Shown here piece after piece: positions 15,686-25,273 of a stretch of 64,000 nucleotides of DNA; the first letter of the stretch is position 1, and each line of letters begins with the position of its first letter. Origin of the DNA: Pasteurella testudinis DSM 23072 (GTDB taxonomy: Bacteria > Pseudomonadota > Gammaproteobacteria > Enterobacterales > Pasteurellaceae); NCBI RefSeq assembly GCF_900176075.1, contig NZ_FWWV01000002.1, forward strand, positions 238,369-302,368, in the 5' to 3' direction. A program made the position numbers and the translations under genes. The notes under the pieces were generated by a model that was not told the DNA's origin, searched no databases, and saw only the letters and a program-made list of their open reading frames with translations.

Positions 15686-16837
15686 ATGTTTTTATCTGCC
15701 CTGCAACGCCAAAACCCCCGACTAATCCAAACCGCACTGGCCCTTTGGCAACAAGGCGCGATTTTGCCCGACAGCTATGTGATCGATCTGCCGCAAGTGT
15801 TGCAAAACGGACGGCAACTGGTTAATTGCGCCCGACGGCAAGGATTAAAACTGTATCTGATGGGCAAGCAGTTCGGGCGCAATCCGTTGTTGTGCCGTGA
15901 ATTATTAAAGTGCGGTTTCGACGGGATCGTAGCTGTCGATTTTAAAGAAGCACGCCACTATTTCCGCCACCACTTGCCGGTGGCGCATATCGGGCATTTG
16001 GTACAGCCGCCCACCGCACTTTTAACTCAGATTCTGGCTCAGAAACCGCAAGTGATCACGCTCTACTCCCTTGAAAAAGCACAACAAATCAATCAAGTCG
16101 CAGCGCGATTGGGTATCCGCCAAGCGGTGTTAATCAAAATTTGTCAAGACGGCGACATTGTTTATCCGGGTCAAGAGAGCGGGATCGGTTTGGCGCAATT
16201 GCCTGCTTTTGTGGCGGCGTTGCAGCAGATGACGCATTTAACCTTGGTCGGCGTGACCCATTTTCCCTGCTGCCTGTTCGATCAGCAACAAAAGCGCATT
16301 AGCGCAACCCCTAATTTATCTTCGTTGATTCAGGCTGCACAGCAACTGCGCCAATCCGGTATCGATGTCCGTCAAATCAATGCCCCGTCCCTGACTTGCA
16401 GCGAATCCATTCCGTTGTTGGCACAAGCCGGCGCTACGCACGGCGAACCCGGCCACGCCTTGACCGGCACGATTCCGTCCAATCAGCATGGCGATCAAGC
16501 CGAAAAGATTGCCATGCTGTATCTTTCTGAAATTTCACATACCGTGGGTAACTACAGTTACTGTTTCGGCGGCGGATACTACCGCCGTGGCCACCTGACC
16601 CATGCTTTGGTCGGGCGGCAATTGATCAAAACCGAAGTGCTTGCTGCGGACAGCGACAGTATTGACTACACCCTGCGTCTGCAAGGCCGTTTTGCGGTCG
16701 GCGAAGCGGTGATTATGTGTTTTCGAACCCAAATCTTCACCACCCGCAGCGATGTCGCACTGGTTGAGCCGCTGCAAAACCGCCTGACCGCACTTTACGA
16801 CAGCTTGGGCAATCCGCTGGGAGAACAATATGCGTGA
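15686..16837 (+). CDS. yhfX: YhfX, PLP-dependent enzyme of the alanine-racemase fold
   Basis: This 383-residue protein belongs to the fold-type III PLP enzymes (alanine racemase / amino acid racemase-like). The probable PLP lysine is K61 in [14 protein letters not shown]. The barrel continues with [21 protein letters not shown] and [11 protein letters not shown]. The C-terminal domain contains [19 protein letters not shown]. Its reaction is not established. It shares 8 bases with yhfW (ATG inside the end of yhfX), indicating translational coupling. Family context suggests handling of an amino acid-like or amine-bearing substrate together with the PLP enzyme YhfS. Confidence 0.88.
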   Translation: MFLSALQRQNPRLIQTALALWQQGAILPDSYVIDLPQVLQNGRQLVNCARRQGLKLYLMGKQFGRNPLLCRELLKCGFDGIVAVDFKEARHYFRHHLPVAHIGHLVQPPTALLTQILAQKPQVITLYSLEKAQQINQVAARLGIRQAVLIKICQDGDIVYPGQESGIGLAQLPAFVAALQQMTHLTLVGVTHFPCCLFDQQQKRISATPNLSSLIQAAQQLRQSGIDVRQINAPSLTCSESIPLLAQAGATHGEPGHALTGTIPSNQHGDQAEKIAMLYLSEISHTVGNYSYCFGGGYYRRGHLTHALVGRQLIKTEVLAADSDSIDYTLRLQGRFAVGEAVIMCFRTQIFTTRSDVALVEPLQNRLTALYDSLGNPLGEQYA

Positions 16838-18059
16838 GAATGAAAGAAAAAAATTTATTGTCGTGGTGATCGACAGTTTTGGCGTCGGCGCCATGCCCGA
16901 TGTGCCGCAAGTGCGCCCGCAGGATATTGGCGCGAATACCTGCCTGCATATTTTACAGCAATTACCGCAGTTGCAATTGCCAACACTGGCCGAGCTAGGC
17001 TTGATGAATGTGTTGGGGCAAAGCCATAACGGCATGCCGCTGTCGCAAACCGCCATTTACGGCAGCGCACTTTTACAGCACGAGGGAGGAGACACCTTTA
17101 TCGGCCATCAGGAGATCATGGGAACCTTGCCGCAATCGCCGTTGGTCATGCCGTTTGCACATGTCATTGATCAGGTGCAAACCGCACTTCAGGACGCCGG
17201 ATTTAACGTAGCGCGGGTGTCGCAAAACGGCCTGTCTGTATTGTGGGTCAATGATCATATTGCCATCGGCGATAATCTGGAAGCTGATTTAGGTCAGGTT
17301 TACAACGTCACCGCCAATTTGAATGCCGTCAGCTTCGAACAAGTCTGCCGAATCGGGCAAATCGTGCGCCGGCACGTCAAGGTCGGACGGGTGATTGCCT
17401 TTGGCGGACGGACTTCCGATGATAATATTCTCGCTGCCATCGAAGTCAGACAATCGCAATTTATCGGCGTCAATGCGCCAAAATCAGGCGCTTATGCCGA
17501 TGGATTTCAGGTGGTGCACCTCGGATATGGCGTGGACGCCGCCACGCAAGCTCCGCAGTTGTTGCAGCAACAAGGCATAGCGACGGTATTGATTGGCAAA
17601 GTAGCGGATATTGTAGCCAATCCGCACGGCATCAATTATCAGAAACGGGTGGATTCGCAACACATTCTGCAACTGACCTTGCAGCATGTGCACGATCCGC
17701 ACCCATTGTTTATCTGCAGCAACATTCAAGAAACCGATTTGGCCGGTCACGCCCAAGATGTAGTGCGTTATGCCGATCGCTTGCAGATAGTTGATCAAGG
17801 ACTGGCAGCTATTATCGCCGCCATGCAGCCGCAGGATTGTCTGCTGGTATTGGCCGATCACGGTAACGATCCGACGATTGGACACAGCAAACACACCCGT
17901 GAGAAAGTCCCGTTGCTGGTCTATCGGAAAAACCGCACTTTGACCGCTCTGGGAGAACGGACAACCCTGTCTGATGTCGGCGCTACCGTCTGTGATTTTT
18001 TTGCGGCAAAAGCACCGCAAAACGGCACATCGTTTTTACACTTAATTTATCCCGAATAA
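16830..18059 (+). CDS. yhfW: YhfW, phosphopentomutase-like metalloenzyme
   Basis: This 409-residue protein is related to phosphopentomutase (DeoB) in the alkaline phosphatase superfamily. The metal and catalytic motifs are visible: [14 protein letters not shown] near the start, the probable phosphorylated threonine in [16 protein letters not shown], and the second metal block [23 protein letters not shown] near the C-terminus. This suggests movement of a phosphate within a sugar or similar molecule, or a phosphatase reaction. The true substrate is unknown; the operon has no nucleoside catabolic genes, so plain DeoB is unlikely. Confidence 0.88.
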   Translation: MRENERKKFIVVVIDSFGVGAMPDVPQVRPQDIGANTCLHILQQLPQLQLPTLAELGLMNVLGQSHNGMPLSQTAIYGSALLQHEGGDTFIGHQEIMGTLPQSPLVMPFAHVIDQVQTALQDAGFNVARVSQNGLSVLWVNDHIAIGDNLEADLGQVYNVTANLNAVSFEQVCRIGQIVRRHVKVGRVIAFGGRTSDDNILAAIEVRQSQFIGVNAPKSGAYADGFQVVHLGYGVDAATQAPQLLQQQGIATVLIGKVADIVANPHGINYQKRVDSQHILQLTLQHVHDPHPLFICSNIQETDLAGHAQDVVRYADRLQIVDQGLAAIIAAMQPQDCLLVLADHGNDPTIGHSKHTREKVPLLVYRKNRTLTALGERTTLSDVGATVCDFFAAKAPQNGTSFLHLIYPE

Positions 18060-18068
18060 GGAGCTTTT

Positions 18069-18449
18069 ATGCGTATCGTCGTAGGTGGACAAATTGAAAA
18101 AGCCTTAGTGGCAAAAACCTTGCAGCAACAATTCGAACAACACAATATCGAAGCGGATATCCATATCACCAGCGATATCGAAGCCGCCATGGCGATCAAA
18201 AGCGGCAATGCCGATTACTATTTCGGCGCCTGCAATACCGGTGGCGGCGGGGCGCTGGCAATGGCAATCGCCCTGCTCGGTGCCGACAAATGCGCCACGC
18301 TCGGCATGCCGGGCAAGGTTTTGTCCGATGCTGAAATTATTCAACAAATTCAAGCCGGAAAAATCGCTTTCGGTTTTACCGGACAAGATACCGAAAAAAT
18401 CGTGCCGCTGGTGGTCAAACAGCTGATCGACCATAGCGACAACGCTTAA
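18069..18449 (+). CDS. yhfU: YhfU, small conserved protein (DUF2620)
   Basis: This 126-residue protein begins like a Rossmann-type sheet-helix unit (MRIVVGGQIEKALVAKTL). It has a glycine-rich centre (YYFGACNTGGGGALAMAIALLG), and the family name is DUF2620. It lies 9 bases after yhfW and before the membrane protein yhfT. Size, fold start and position next to a membrane protein recall a PTS IIB subunit. The phosphorylated cysteine of IIB proteins is not at its usual place, so this is only a structural comparison. Function unknown. Confidence 0.85.
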   Translation: MRIVVGGQIEKALVAKTLQQQFEQHNIEADIHITSDIEAAMAIKSGNADYYFGACNTGGGGALAMAIALLGADKCATLGMPGKVLSDAEIIQQIQAGKIAFGFTGQDTEKIVPLVVKQLIDHSDNA

Positions 18450-18566
18450 TTCTTCATACCACGTTGCCGTGCTGCTTTTCATGTTGCGGCTTGCGTCCCG
18501 TATGAAAAATGAATTTCCGTAACTATAACGCACTGACAACGATCTGGATAAAAACGGAGGTGGAAG

Positions 18567-19910
18567 ATGGACACTGGTTTTTGGAGTAACTTACTCGCGA
18601 TTCCGTTGGATAAACTGCTGTTGATGGCGGTCATCGGCGCAATTTCCGCCATGATGGCAAACCGTGGCATTGCGGTATTTCATGACGGTTTGCGGCCGCT
18701 GATTCCGGAATATCTGGAAGGGCGAATGAATCGCAAAGCACTGGCGGCCAGCAGTTTCGCCCTCAGTTTCGGGCTGGTGATCGGCTTCGGCATTCCGTTT
18801 TCCCTGACCGCACCGATTATTTTAGTGCATAGTCTGCTGCTCGGCACCGATGTCATCGGCACCTGGACGGCAGACAGCAAAAGAGGATTTATCCTTTCCG
18901 GCATCATCGGGGCATTGTACGGGGTTGCGCTGCTCGCCGGTCTAAAAGGCATTGTCGAGCTGTTCGCCATGATGCCGGTGGATTTCATGAACCAACTGAG
19001 CAAAGTCGGCGATCCGATTATCGCCTGTTTCGCCATTTTTCCGGCAGTGGTAATCGGTTATCAATACGGTTACAAAAAAGGTGTCTGGGTATTAATCGCC
19101 ACCTTAATCGGTTATCTGTTAACCAAATCCGTCGGCGCCATTCGGTTTGACGCCGACAGTGCGCCGGTCAAACTTGATCCGAACGGGGTCGCGCTGCTAT
19201 TCGCCATGATTGCGATGTTCTATTTCGCCATGCGAGAGAAAGCCAAACCGCTCAATCAAGGGGAAAAAGGCGCCAATGAAATGTTGGTCGGTCTGTTTTC
19301 CGCTCGGATTCAGCGGATCCAAAAACATAAATGGCTGCTGGCACTGAGCGGCGGTTTAACCGCCATTGCCGCCAGCATGCCTTACAGTCTGCTGGCGGAA
19401 GGGCCGGTTTCACTGCAATTGATGGCTCAGGATCAGCAAACGTCGGCTTTATTGGTTGCCTTGGCACGCGCCGTCAGTTTCATTCCCTTAGTCGGCACAA
19501 CGGCCATTGCTACCGGCGTTTATTCTCCGGACGGCATGAAATTTATCTTCGTCGCCGGTTTGGCGATCGATAACCCGATTCTGGCATTTATCGCCGGTTG
19601 TATCATTATGCTGTTGGAAGTCAAACTGCTTGCCAGCGTAGCGATTTGGCTGGACAAATACCCCGGAGTCAAAGCCTGCGGCGATCACATTCGTACCGCA
19701 ATCACCAAAATGTTGGAAGTCGCCCTGCTCGTCGGCGGTATGATCGCCTCCAATGCGATTTTGCCGGGAATGGGCTTTATGATTGTCGCCGGAATTTACT
19801 TGCTGAACCGCACTTCCAAACGGCCGTTGGTCGAGATGGCAATCGGCCCGATCGCCACCATCATTGTCGGTATCGTGGCCAATATTTTGGCATTGGTCGG
19901 CATGGCATAA
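18567..19910 (+). CDS. yhfT: YhfT, multi-pass inner-membrane protein
   Basis: This 447-residue integral membrane protein has roughly ten to twelve hydrophobic segments from residue 8 to the end, with a charged break near residues 205-245 (REKAKPLNQGEKGANEM and RIQRIQKHKW). It is the YhfT family protein, taken to be the transporter of the yhf pathway. It starts after a strong GGAGGTGG site, 117 bases after yhfU; that gap shows no terminator. The layout recalls a PTS IIC-type carrier, but this is inference. Confidence 0.88.
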   Translation: MDTGFWSNLLAIPLDKLLLMAVIGAISAMMANRGIAVFHDGLRPLIPEYLEGRMNRKALAASSFALSFGLVIGFGIPFSLTAPIILVHSLLLGTDVIGTWTADSKRGFILSGIIGALYGVALLAGLKGIVELFAMMPVDFMNQLSKVGDPIIACFAIFPAVVIGYQYGYKKGVWVLIATLIGYLLTKSVGAIRFDADSAPVKLDPNGVALLFAMIAMFYFAMREKAKPLNQGEKGANEMLVGLFSARIQRIQKHKWLLALSGGLTAIAASMPYSLLAEGPVSLQLMAQDQQTSALLVALARAVSFIPLVGTTAIATGVYSPDGMKFIFVAGLAIDNPILAFIAGCIIMLLEVKLLASVAIWLDKYPGVKACGDHIRTAITKMLEVALLVGGMIASNAILPGMGFMIVAGIYLLNRTSKRPLVEMAIGPIATIIVGIVANILALVGMA

Positions 19911-19922
19911 AAGGAAACGGAT

Positions 19923-20810
19923 ATGGCCTATACGTTAATGCATGAACATATTTATCTCGACCTGTCCAAAGTCAAAAATGACGACGACTGCCTGCTGGAC
20001 TGCTTCGAATTGATGGTCGCCGAATTCCGGCAGTTAGCAGCGCTCGGCGTGCAACGGATTGTCGATGTCACCAATATCGGCATGGGGCGTAATATCGACT
20101 ATGCGGCGCAAATTCAGCAAACCAGCGGCATCGAAATCGTTTCCGCCACCGGTTGCTACAAAGAGCCTTTTTTGCCGGACTGGTTTTATCAACAAAGTGC
20201 GGAACAAATCGCACAACGCTTTATTGATGAAATCGAAACCGGTATCGAAAACAGCGGTCGCAAAGCGGCGATTATCGGAGAGGTCGGTAGCGGATTTGAC
20301 GGAATCAGTGCCGTCGAGCAAAAATTATTGCACGCCGCCGCCCTTGCCGCCAACGCCACCGGCAAATATATCACCACGCACACCTCGCTGGGACGCTTCG
20401 GCGAACAGCAGTTGGATCTATTGGCGCAACATGGCGTCAGTGCGGAAAAGGTGATTATCGGCCATACCGATTTGGCCGGTGATTATGATTATCTGATGCG
20501 CCTGCTCGATCGCGGCGCAATCGTCGAATTCGATACCATCGGCAAATTGGGCTACCAACCGGACGAATTACGCGCCGATCTGTTTAGCCGGGCAGTCAAG
20601 TGCGGTTTCCGGCAGCAATTGCTGTTGTCGTTGGACATCACCCGCAAATCACACTTGCACGCCAACGGCGGAATCGGCTACCGCTATCTGTTCGATACCT
20701 TTTTACCGATGTTATTTCAGCGTGGTGTCAGCCAACATGACATCGACATCATCTTAAGCCACAACCCTAACCGTATTTTGGGAGCCGCCGCATGCCAGTC
20801 TATCCGTTAA
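19923..20810 (+). CDS. php: Php, phosphotriesterase-homology amidohydrolase
   Basis: This 295-residue TIM-barrel metal hydrolase belongs to the phosphotriesterase-homology branch of the amidohydrolase superfamily. All metal ligands are visible: H7 and H9 in MHEHIYLDL, E120 in IIGEVGS (where phosphotriesterase has a modified lysine), H153 in TTHTSLG, H181 in IIGHTD and D238 in LLSLDITRKSH. It does not follow that it cuts phosphotriesters; relatives of this branch often act on lactones or carboxylesters. In the E. coli order php lies between yhfW and yhfU; here it has moved to between yhfT and yhfS. It follows yhfT by 12 bases. Confidence 0.9.
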   Translation: MAYTLMHEHIYLDLSKVKNDDDCLLDCFELMVAEFRQLAALGVQRIVDVTNIGMGRNIDYAAQIQQTSGIEIVSATGCYKEPFLPDWFYQQSAEQIAQRFIDEIETGIENSGRKAAIIGEVGSGFDGISAVEQKLLHAAALAANATGKYITTHTSLGRFGEQQLDLLAQHGVSAEKVIIGHTDLAGDYDYLMRLLDRGAIVEFDTIGKLGYQPDELRADLFSRAVKCGFRQQLLLSLDITRKSHLHANGGIGYRYLFDTFLPMLFQRGVSQHDIDIILSHNPNRILGAAACQSIR

Positions 20811-21886
20811 CCAGTTTAAGTCTGGAACAGGCGAAACAGAAACAGTTCGCGCTGGTCGAGGCAATCACCCGTCGATTTCAGGGGGCGGAATTTTTGCAGT
20901 CGGATCTGGGATTAAAGTGCGGTCTGAACCAACCGCAAACCACCCGTCAGGTGGAACAGGTGCTGGCTGATTTTTTTCAGGCGCAAAGTGCGGTTTTGCT
21001 ACAGGGTGCCGGCACTGGTGCCTTGCGTGCCGGTTTGACGGCATTGCTGCGGCACGGCGAAAAAATCGTACTGCACCGCGCCCCGATTTACCCGACCAGC
21101 AAGACCAGTATCGAACTGCTTGGATTGCAAGTGATTGAAGCCGATTTCAACCACTTGGATCAATTGGCGCAAGTGCTGGCAAGCACCCGACCGGCAGCGG
21201 TGTTGATTCAACACAGCCGCCAACAGCCGCAAGACCGCTATCATCTGGCGGAGGTGATTGCGGTCTGCCGCCAAGCCGGCGTGGCCACGTTGATTGATGA
21301 CAATTATGCGGTGATGAAAGTCGATAAGATTGGCTGCGAGCTGGGGGCGACACTCTCCACCTTTTCCAGCTTTAAGCTGTTCGGACCGGAAGGAGTCGGT
21401 GTGGCGGTCGGTGAGCAAAGTGCGGTCGATAAAATCCGCCGCAGTCAATATTCCGGCGGCTGTCAGATTCAGGGCTGGCAAGCGCAGGCAGTATTGCGCG
21501 GACTGGTTTTTGCACCGGTGATGCACGCCATTCAAGCCGAGCAAGGCGAATTGTTGGTCGCACGCTTGAACAGTGACGAATTCCCAATGGTAACACGGGC
21601 GTTTTTGGTCAATGCCCAATCCAAGGTAGTGATTGTCGAACTGGATCAACCGATTGCCGAACAAGTGATTGCGCAGGCGCAACAATTGGGGGCGTTGCCG
21701 CATCCGGTCGGCGCCGAGTCAAAATACGAAATTCCGCCGCTGTTTTATCGGGTTTCAGCCACCTTTTTACAGGCCGATCCGCACGCGGCCAAACGCTCGA
21801 TTCGGATTAATCCGAACCGCAGCGGCTGTGAAACCGTACTGCGGATTTTGCAACAAAGCTACCGACGGGCGCTCACGGCAACATAA
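20792..21886 (+). CDS. yhfS: YhfS, PLP-dependent aminotransferase-like enzyme
   Basis: This 364-residue protein is a fold-type I PLP enzyme. The PLP-binding lysine is K195 in STFSSFKLFGPEGVG, and the aspartates in TLIDDNYAVM (169-170) hold the cofactor ring nitrogen. The N-terminal half has the usual glycine-rich phosphate cup (LLQGAGTGALRAGL). The start overlaps php by 19 bases and has a GGGAG site. It is the last gene of the operon. Reaction unknown; with YhfX it makes two PLP enzymes in one pathway, which points to an amino-bearing metabolite. Confidence 0.88.
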   Translation: MPVYPLTSLSLEQAKQKQFALVEAITRRFQGAEFLQSDLGLKCGLNQPQTTRQVEQVLADFFQAQSAVLLQGAGTGALRAGLTALLRHGEKIVLHRAPIYPTSKTSIELLGLQVIEADFNHLDQLAQVLASTRPAAVLIQHSRQQPQDRYHLAEVIAVCRQAGVATLIDDNYAVMKVDKIGCELGATLSTFSSFKLFGPEGVGVAVGEQSAVDKIRRSQYSGGCQIQGWQAQAVLRGLVFAPVMHAIQAEQGELLVARLNSDEFPMVTRAFLVNAQSKVVIVELDQPIAEQVIAQAQQLGALPHPVGAESKYEIPPLFYRVSATFLQADPHAAKRSIRINPNRSGCETVLRILQQSYRRALTAT

Positions 21887-21894
21887 GATGGCGG

Positions 21895-22524
21895 TTACAC
21901 GCCTTTATACTGCAGATACAGCACCGTCGCCGCCACCCGTGAATTGACGTTGAGTTTGCGCAGCATATTGCGAATATGCACTTTCACGGTTTCTTCCGAA
22001 ATAAACAGGGTTTCGGCAATCTGCTTGTTGGACATGCCTTTGGCAACCAGTTCTAAAACCGCACTTTCGCGATCGGTCAGCGATAACAGCGGTTCCGGCG
22101 AGATTTGGCGCTGCTGCAACTGATGCTGCACTTCACGGCTGTAAATCACCTCGCCGTGCGCCAATTGCTTAATTTGTTGTAACAGCAGATCCGGCTCGCT
22201 GTCTTTCAACAAATAACCATCGGCACCGGCATCGACCAAAGCAAAAATATCCGCCTTGGCATCCGACACGGTCAAAATCACAATCCGCGCCGTCACGCCT
22301 TTTTGTCTGAGCTGTTGCAATGTTTCCAGCCCGCTCAGCCCTTTCATGTTCAGATCCAAAATAATCAGATCCGGCTCCAGCTGTAATGCCAAACGCACCC
22401 CTTCCATGCCGTTGCTGGCTTCACCGATCACTTGCAGCTCTTGTTCCAGCTCCAGCAATTGGCTGATTCCGCGGCGCATTAGCGGATGATCGTCAATAAT
22501 AAGAATACGATATGATTGCGACAT
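21895..22524 (-). CDS. narP: Nitrate/nitrite response regulator NarP
   Basis: This 209-residue two-component regulator of the NarL/FixJ family responds to nitrate and nitrite and controls anaerobic respiratory genes. The receiver domain (1-120) has the acidic pair D11 and D12, phospho-acceptor D57 in IILDLNM, T85 and K107. A LuxR-type DNA-binding domain follows at about 145-205 (LTDRESAVLELVAKGMSNKQIAETLF). It is closer to NarP than NarL, as usual in Pasteurellaceae. No sensor kinase is next to it. It is convergent with yhfS (8 bases apart) and begins 32 bases after cyaA on the same strand. Confidence 0.92.
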   Translation of the reverse strand: MSQSYRILIIDDHPLMRRGISQLLELEQELQVIGEASNGMEGVRLALQLEPDLIILDLNMKGLSGLETLQQLRQKGVTARIVILTVSDAKADIFALVDAGADGYLLKDSEPDLLLQQIKQLAHGEVIYSREVQHQLQQRQISPEPLLSLTDRESAVLELVAKGMSNKQIAETLFISEETVKVHIRNMLRKLNVNSRVAATVLYLQYKGV

Positions 22525-22556
22525 AAATTTCCCACATTTGCCAGTAAATTTGTCTA

Positions 22557-25097
22557 TTATACCGCTTTTTTTATCGGATTAACTTTACCTTGATCATAAT
22601 ATTGCAAATGTTGTTGGCTGTGGAACGGCACAACTTTGTTTGTGCCGACATCGGTAGTAATTAATTGATAAAACTGCGGATAATTGAAACTATAACCTTC
22701 AAACCGCTCTTTGCCGTCAAAGCGGCTCATAGTGTAGATTTTATTTATCTCTCTGATTTTATTCTGCTTTTCATCATGACAGCGATAATAGACTTCCGGA
22801 TTATTATATTCGTCCAAAATATACACGTTAAAGCTGCCGTCGCTGTTGTCTTCAAAGAAAAATTGCAGGAAGCCTTCGCTGGCAAACTCGCCGATTTCTA
22901 ACGGGAAATGGTATTTGTGATGCTTGATTTCGGTATCCGCTTCGCTCAGTGCGGTCACATGCTCATTCAGGCATTTTTCACAGCGCACAATGCCGCCCTC
23001 TTCGATTTTCAAGCCGCGCGTTTCGTAGGAAAAATTCCAAATTTTGCCGGCAACTTGCAAACGGTTGATCGAACGCTTGTTTAAAATCGTACCGACTTGG
23101 GTGTTGATACATTTTTTTATCAGTTTCTCGGTAGCCGCCAACATTTCGGCACGATAACGCTTGCTGTAACAGAACACTTGCACCGATTCCAACGGATTGG
23201 CGCCGCGGTGAACCTTGTGCGCCAGCACTTTCAGACAGTTTAAAATCGCATGTTCACCGGCAAAATGCAAAGTGCGGATCTCATTCCAACGGTTACGGTA
23301 AATCAAATCAATGCTGCCGACCAAACTTTGCTGCTTCGGTCCGAAATTGAACAGATCGTTGGACAACACTTCGCGCCGCTGATTACCGACAATCAATTCG
23401 GTCGGATCATGGCTGAGATTGATTGCCACAAACAAATTACGCAACTCGCACGGATGGCTGAGATCATCATTGCTCGGCGGCGCGACCTGCTGGGTAAATG
23501 ACAGGCGCAAATCGGTGACAAACTGCTGGATTTTGCTCAAGCCGATCGTTTGGCTGCGCACATACAGGTGGGTTTTCGCGCCTAATAAACCGTTAAAATA
23601 CGCCCAAGCCACCAACTGGCTCAAATTCGGTGCATATTCCACATAGCGCTCGCTGGAGGTCGAAACCTGTTGCAGGCAGCAATTGATCAAATGCCAGCCG
23701 TCCTGCACCGCACTTGAGTTTCTGACCTCGACAAACATCAGCTCTTTTTCGGTGATATTCTCGGCGATTTCACGGTTAAACAAGGTCACTTTTTCCGGCA
23801 ACACTTCAAATGCGGTGTACAATTTGCGTGTCAGAATGCTGATGTCTTCCGGCATCAAATCCGCCGAAATTTTTTGCTTGCGCGCAAAGGTAATCAAGTT
23901 GCGGTAGCCCTGCATTAAAATGCCGACCAGGCTGTGATAAAATGTTTTTACCTGCTTGATTTTCCAGTCGGCATGACTGTTCAACTGGCTGATATCCTGT
24001 TTCGACCAATGCCAGTCGGCGATCAGTTGCTGCAATTGTTGATAACGCCAGTTATCGCTGTCAGCCGCACCGGCAAAATCACGATTGGCTTTGATGTAGA
24101 AACAACGCCGCAGCAAATCCAGACGGTGAAAATCATTAATCCGTTGTAAATAAGCACTCACTTGCTGTAACATCGCCAGATACGGATCAAAATGGTGATT
24201 GGCTTCCGTTCCGGCCAAAAGCTGTTGTTTGAATTGTTTGGAAATCAGTTGCGGTTGCGGATATTCCGCCATCAGCGCTTCCAACAGCAGCACTTTGATC
24301 GCCGATTTATGCGGCGAGTCAATTGCCTTGAACAAATGCCACAAGGTCGCACCAAAATATTCATCAGCGGACAGCTTACCCAAACCGCCGAAATCCACCC
24401 ATTCCTGACGGCGGATTTTGCCTTCCCGCACCCATTTTTCAACGACCTTATCATAATGTTCTTCGTTATTGACCGGCAAATGCAACCATAGCAGCGGCTT
24501 GCCAGCCAAACGGATCACCGAACGGTAAAATTCGTCCAACAACAGCATATATTGACTGCTGCCGCAATGTTCGGTGCTCAGGGTTTCGGAATAGGTGATA
24601 TTGCGGAAATGATTTTCGTCCAACAGATAAAAGTTGACTTCGATCTTCAGCCCGAGCGCCCATTTATGAATCAATAAGGTTTTTTGTAACAATTTGTTAC
24701 GCTGGCTACTGCTCAAGTGCGGTTGGTGGCACACCCAAATATCCAAATCCGATTGGCTGTTTTGCGTAATCGAACCGGTACTGCCCATGGCGTACACCCC
24801 GCGAATCGGCGGCTGCTCGGCGCTGTGCGAATCCGGTTGTAAAACCGTTTGCCAATGCTGTTCGATAAAAAGCTGTTTGAGGTATTTAAGCTGGTAGCGA
24901 GACGGTTTGAAGTCAACGATTCCGGCCGGCGCCTCGCTGACAAAGCCCGGCAATGACGGATTATTGAAATTTAGCAGCAAGGTCAGTAACTGAAAGACGT
25001 GTTGAAACTCATCTGAGGTGTTCGCCAGAGATTTCTGATAACGGGCCTTGTCCAATGCTGCAACTAACTGTTTAGCAGATTTAAGATAACTACTCAA
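22557..25097 (-). CDS. cyaA: Class I adenylate cyclase CyaA
   Basis: This protein makes cyclic AMP from ATP. I place the start at TTG 25097 (846 residues, against 848 in E. coli, which also starts at TTG). An upstream ATG at 25178 would put a perfect CRP site inside the gene. The N-terminal catalytic half has the nucleotidyltransferase motif VYAMGSTGSITQNSQSDLDIWVCHQ, and the blocks LLLDEFYRSVIRLAGK and LLRRCFYIKANRDF are typical. The C-terminal half is the regulatory part that answers to the PTS. It lies after fbpC on the same strand, 176 bases away. Weak start plus CRP site suggest the usual negative feedback by cAMP-CRP. Confidence 0.95.
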   Translation of the reverse strand: MSSYLKSAKQLVAALDKARYQKSLANTSDEFQHVFQLLTLLLNFNNPSLPGFVSEAPAGIVDFKPSRYQLKYLKQLFIEQHWQTVLQPDSHSAEQPPIRGVYAMGSTGSITQNSQSDLDIWVCHQPHLSSSQRNKLLQKTLLIHKWALGLKIEVNFYLLDENHFRNITYSETLSTEHCGSSQYMLLLDEFYRSVIRLAGKPLLWLHLPVNNEEHYDKVVEKWVREGKIRRQEWVDFGGLGKLSADEYFGATLWHLFKAIDSPHKSAIKVLLLEALMAEYPQPQLISKQFKQQLLAGTEANHHFDPYLAMLQQVSAYLQRINDFHRLDLLRRCFYIKANRDFAGAADSDNWRYQQLQQLIADWHWSKQDISQLNSHADWKIKQVKTFYHSLVGILMQGYRNLITFARKQKISADLMPEDISILTRKLYTAFEVLPEKVTLFNREIAENITEKELMFVEVRNSSAVQDGWHLINCCLQQVSTSSERYVEYAPNLSQLVAWAYFNGLLGAKTHLYVRSQTIGLSKIQQFVTDLRLSFTQQVAPPSNDDLSHPCELRNLFVAINLSHDPTELIVGNQRREVLSNDLFNFGPKQQSLVGSIDLIYRNRWNEIRTLHFAGEHAILNCLKVLAHKVHRGANPLESVQVFCYSKRYRAEMLAATEKLIKKCINTQVGTILNKRSINRLQVAGKIWNFSYETRGLKIEEGGIVRCEKCLNEHVTALSEADTEIKHHKYHFPLEIGEFASEGFLQFFFEDNSDGSFNVYILDEYNNPEVYYRCHDEKQNKIREINKIYTMSRFDGKERFEGYSFNYPQFYQLITTDVGTNKVVPFHSQQHLQYYDQGKVNPIKKAV

Positions 25098-25133
25098 AAA
25101 AACGATCTCACTACAATCAAAACATTTAGTAAT

Positions 25134-25149
25134 TGTGACCAATATCACA
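25134..25149. promoter_or_regulatory. Perfect CRP site upstream of cyaA
   Basis: TGTGA (25134-25138), six bases, then TCACA (25145-25149) match the CRP consensus exactly. It lies 37 bases before the TTG start, a position that would overlap the core promoter or the transcription start, so repression by cAMP-CRP is likely, as known for E. coli cyaA. Confidence 0.8.
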
Positions 25150-25273
25150 TTATAAATTCTAAACGCTAAGCCTAGCACTTAAATATGACAAGGTAAAGCT
25201 GTGCAAAATTTTTTAGTGAACTAATTAATTATCATGAAAATCCGTCTGCCTGAGACTTATTTCAGCCAATAAA

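Noticed and set aside
16830..18059. yhfW called as phosphopentomutase deoB
   Set aside because: Motifs are DeoB-like, but the neighbours are all yhf genes and no nucleoside genes are near; YhfW fits better.
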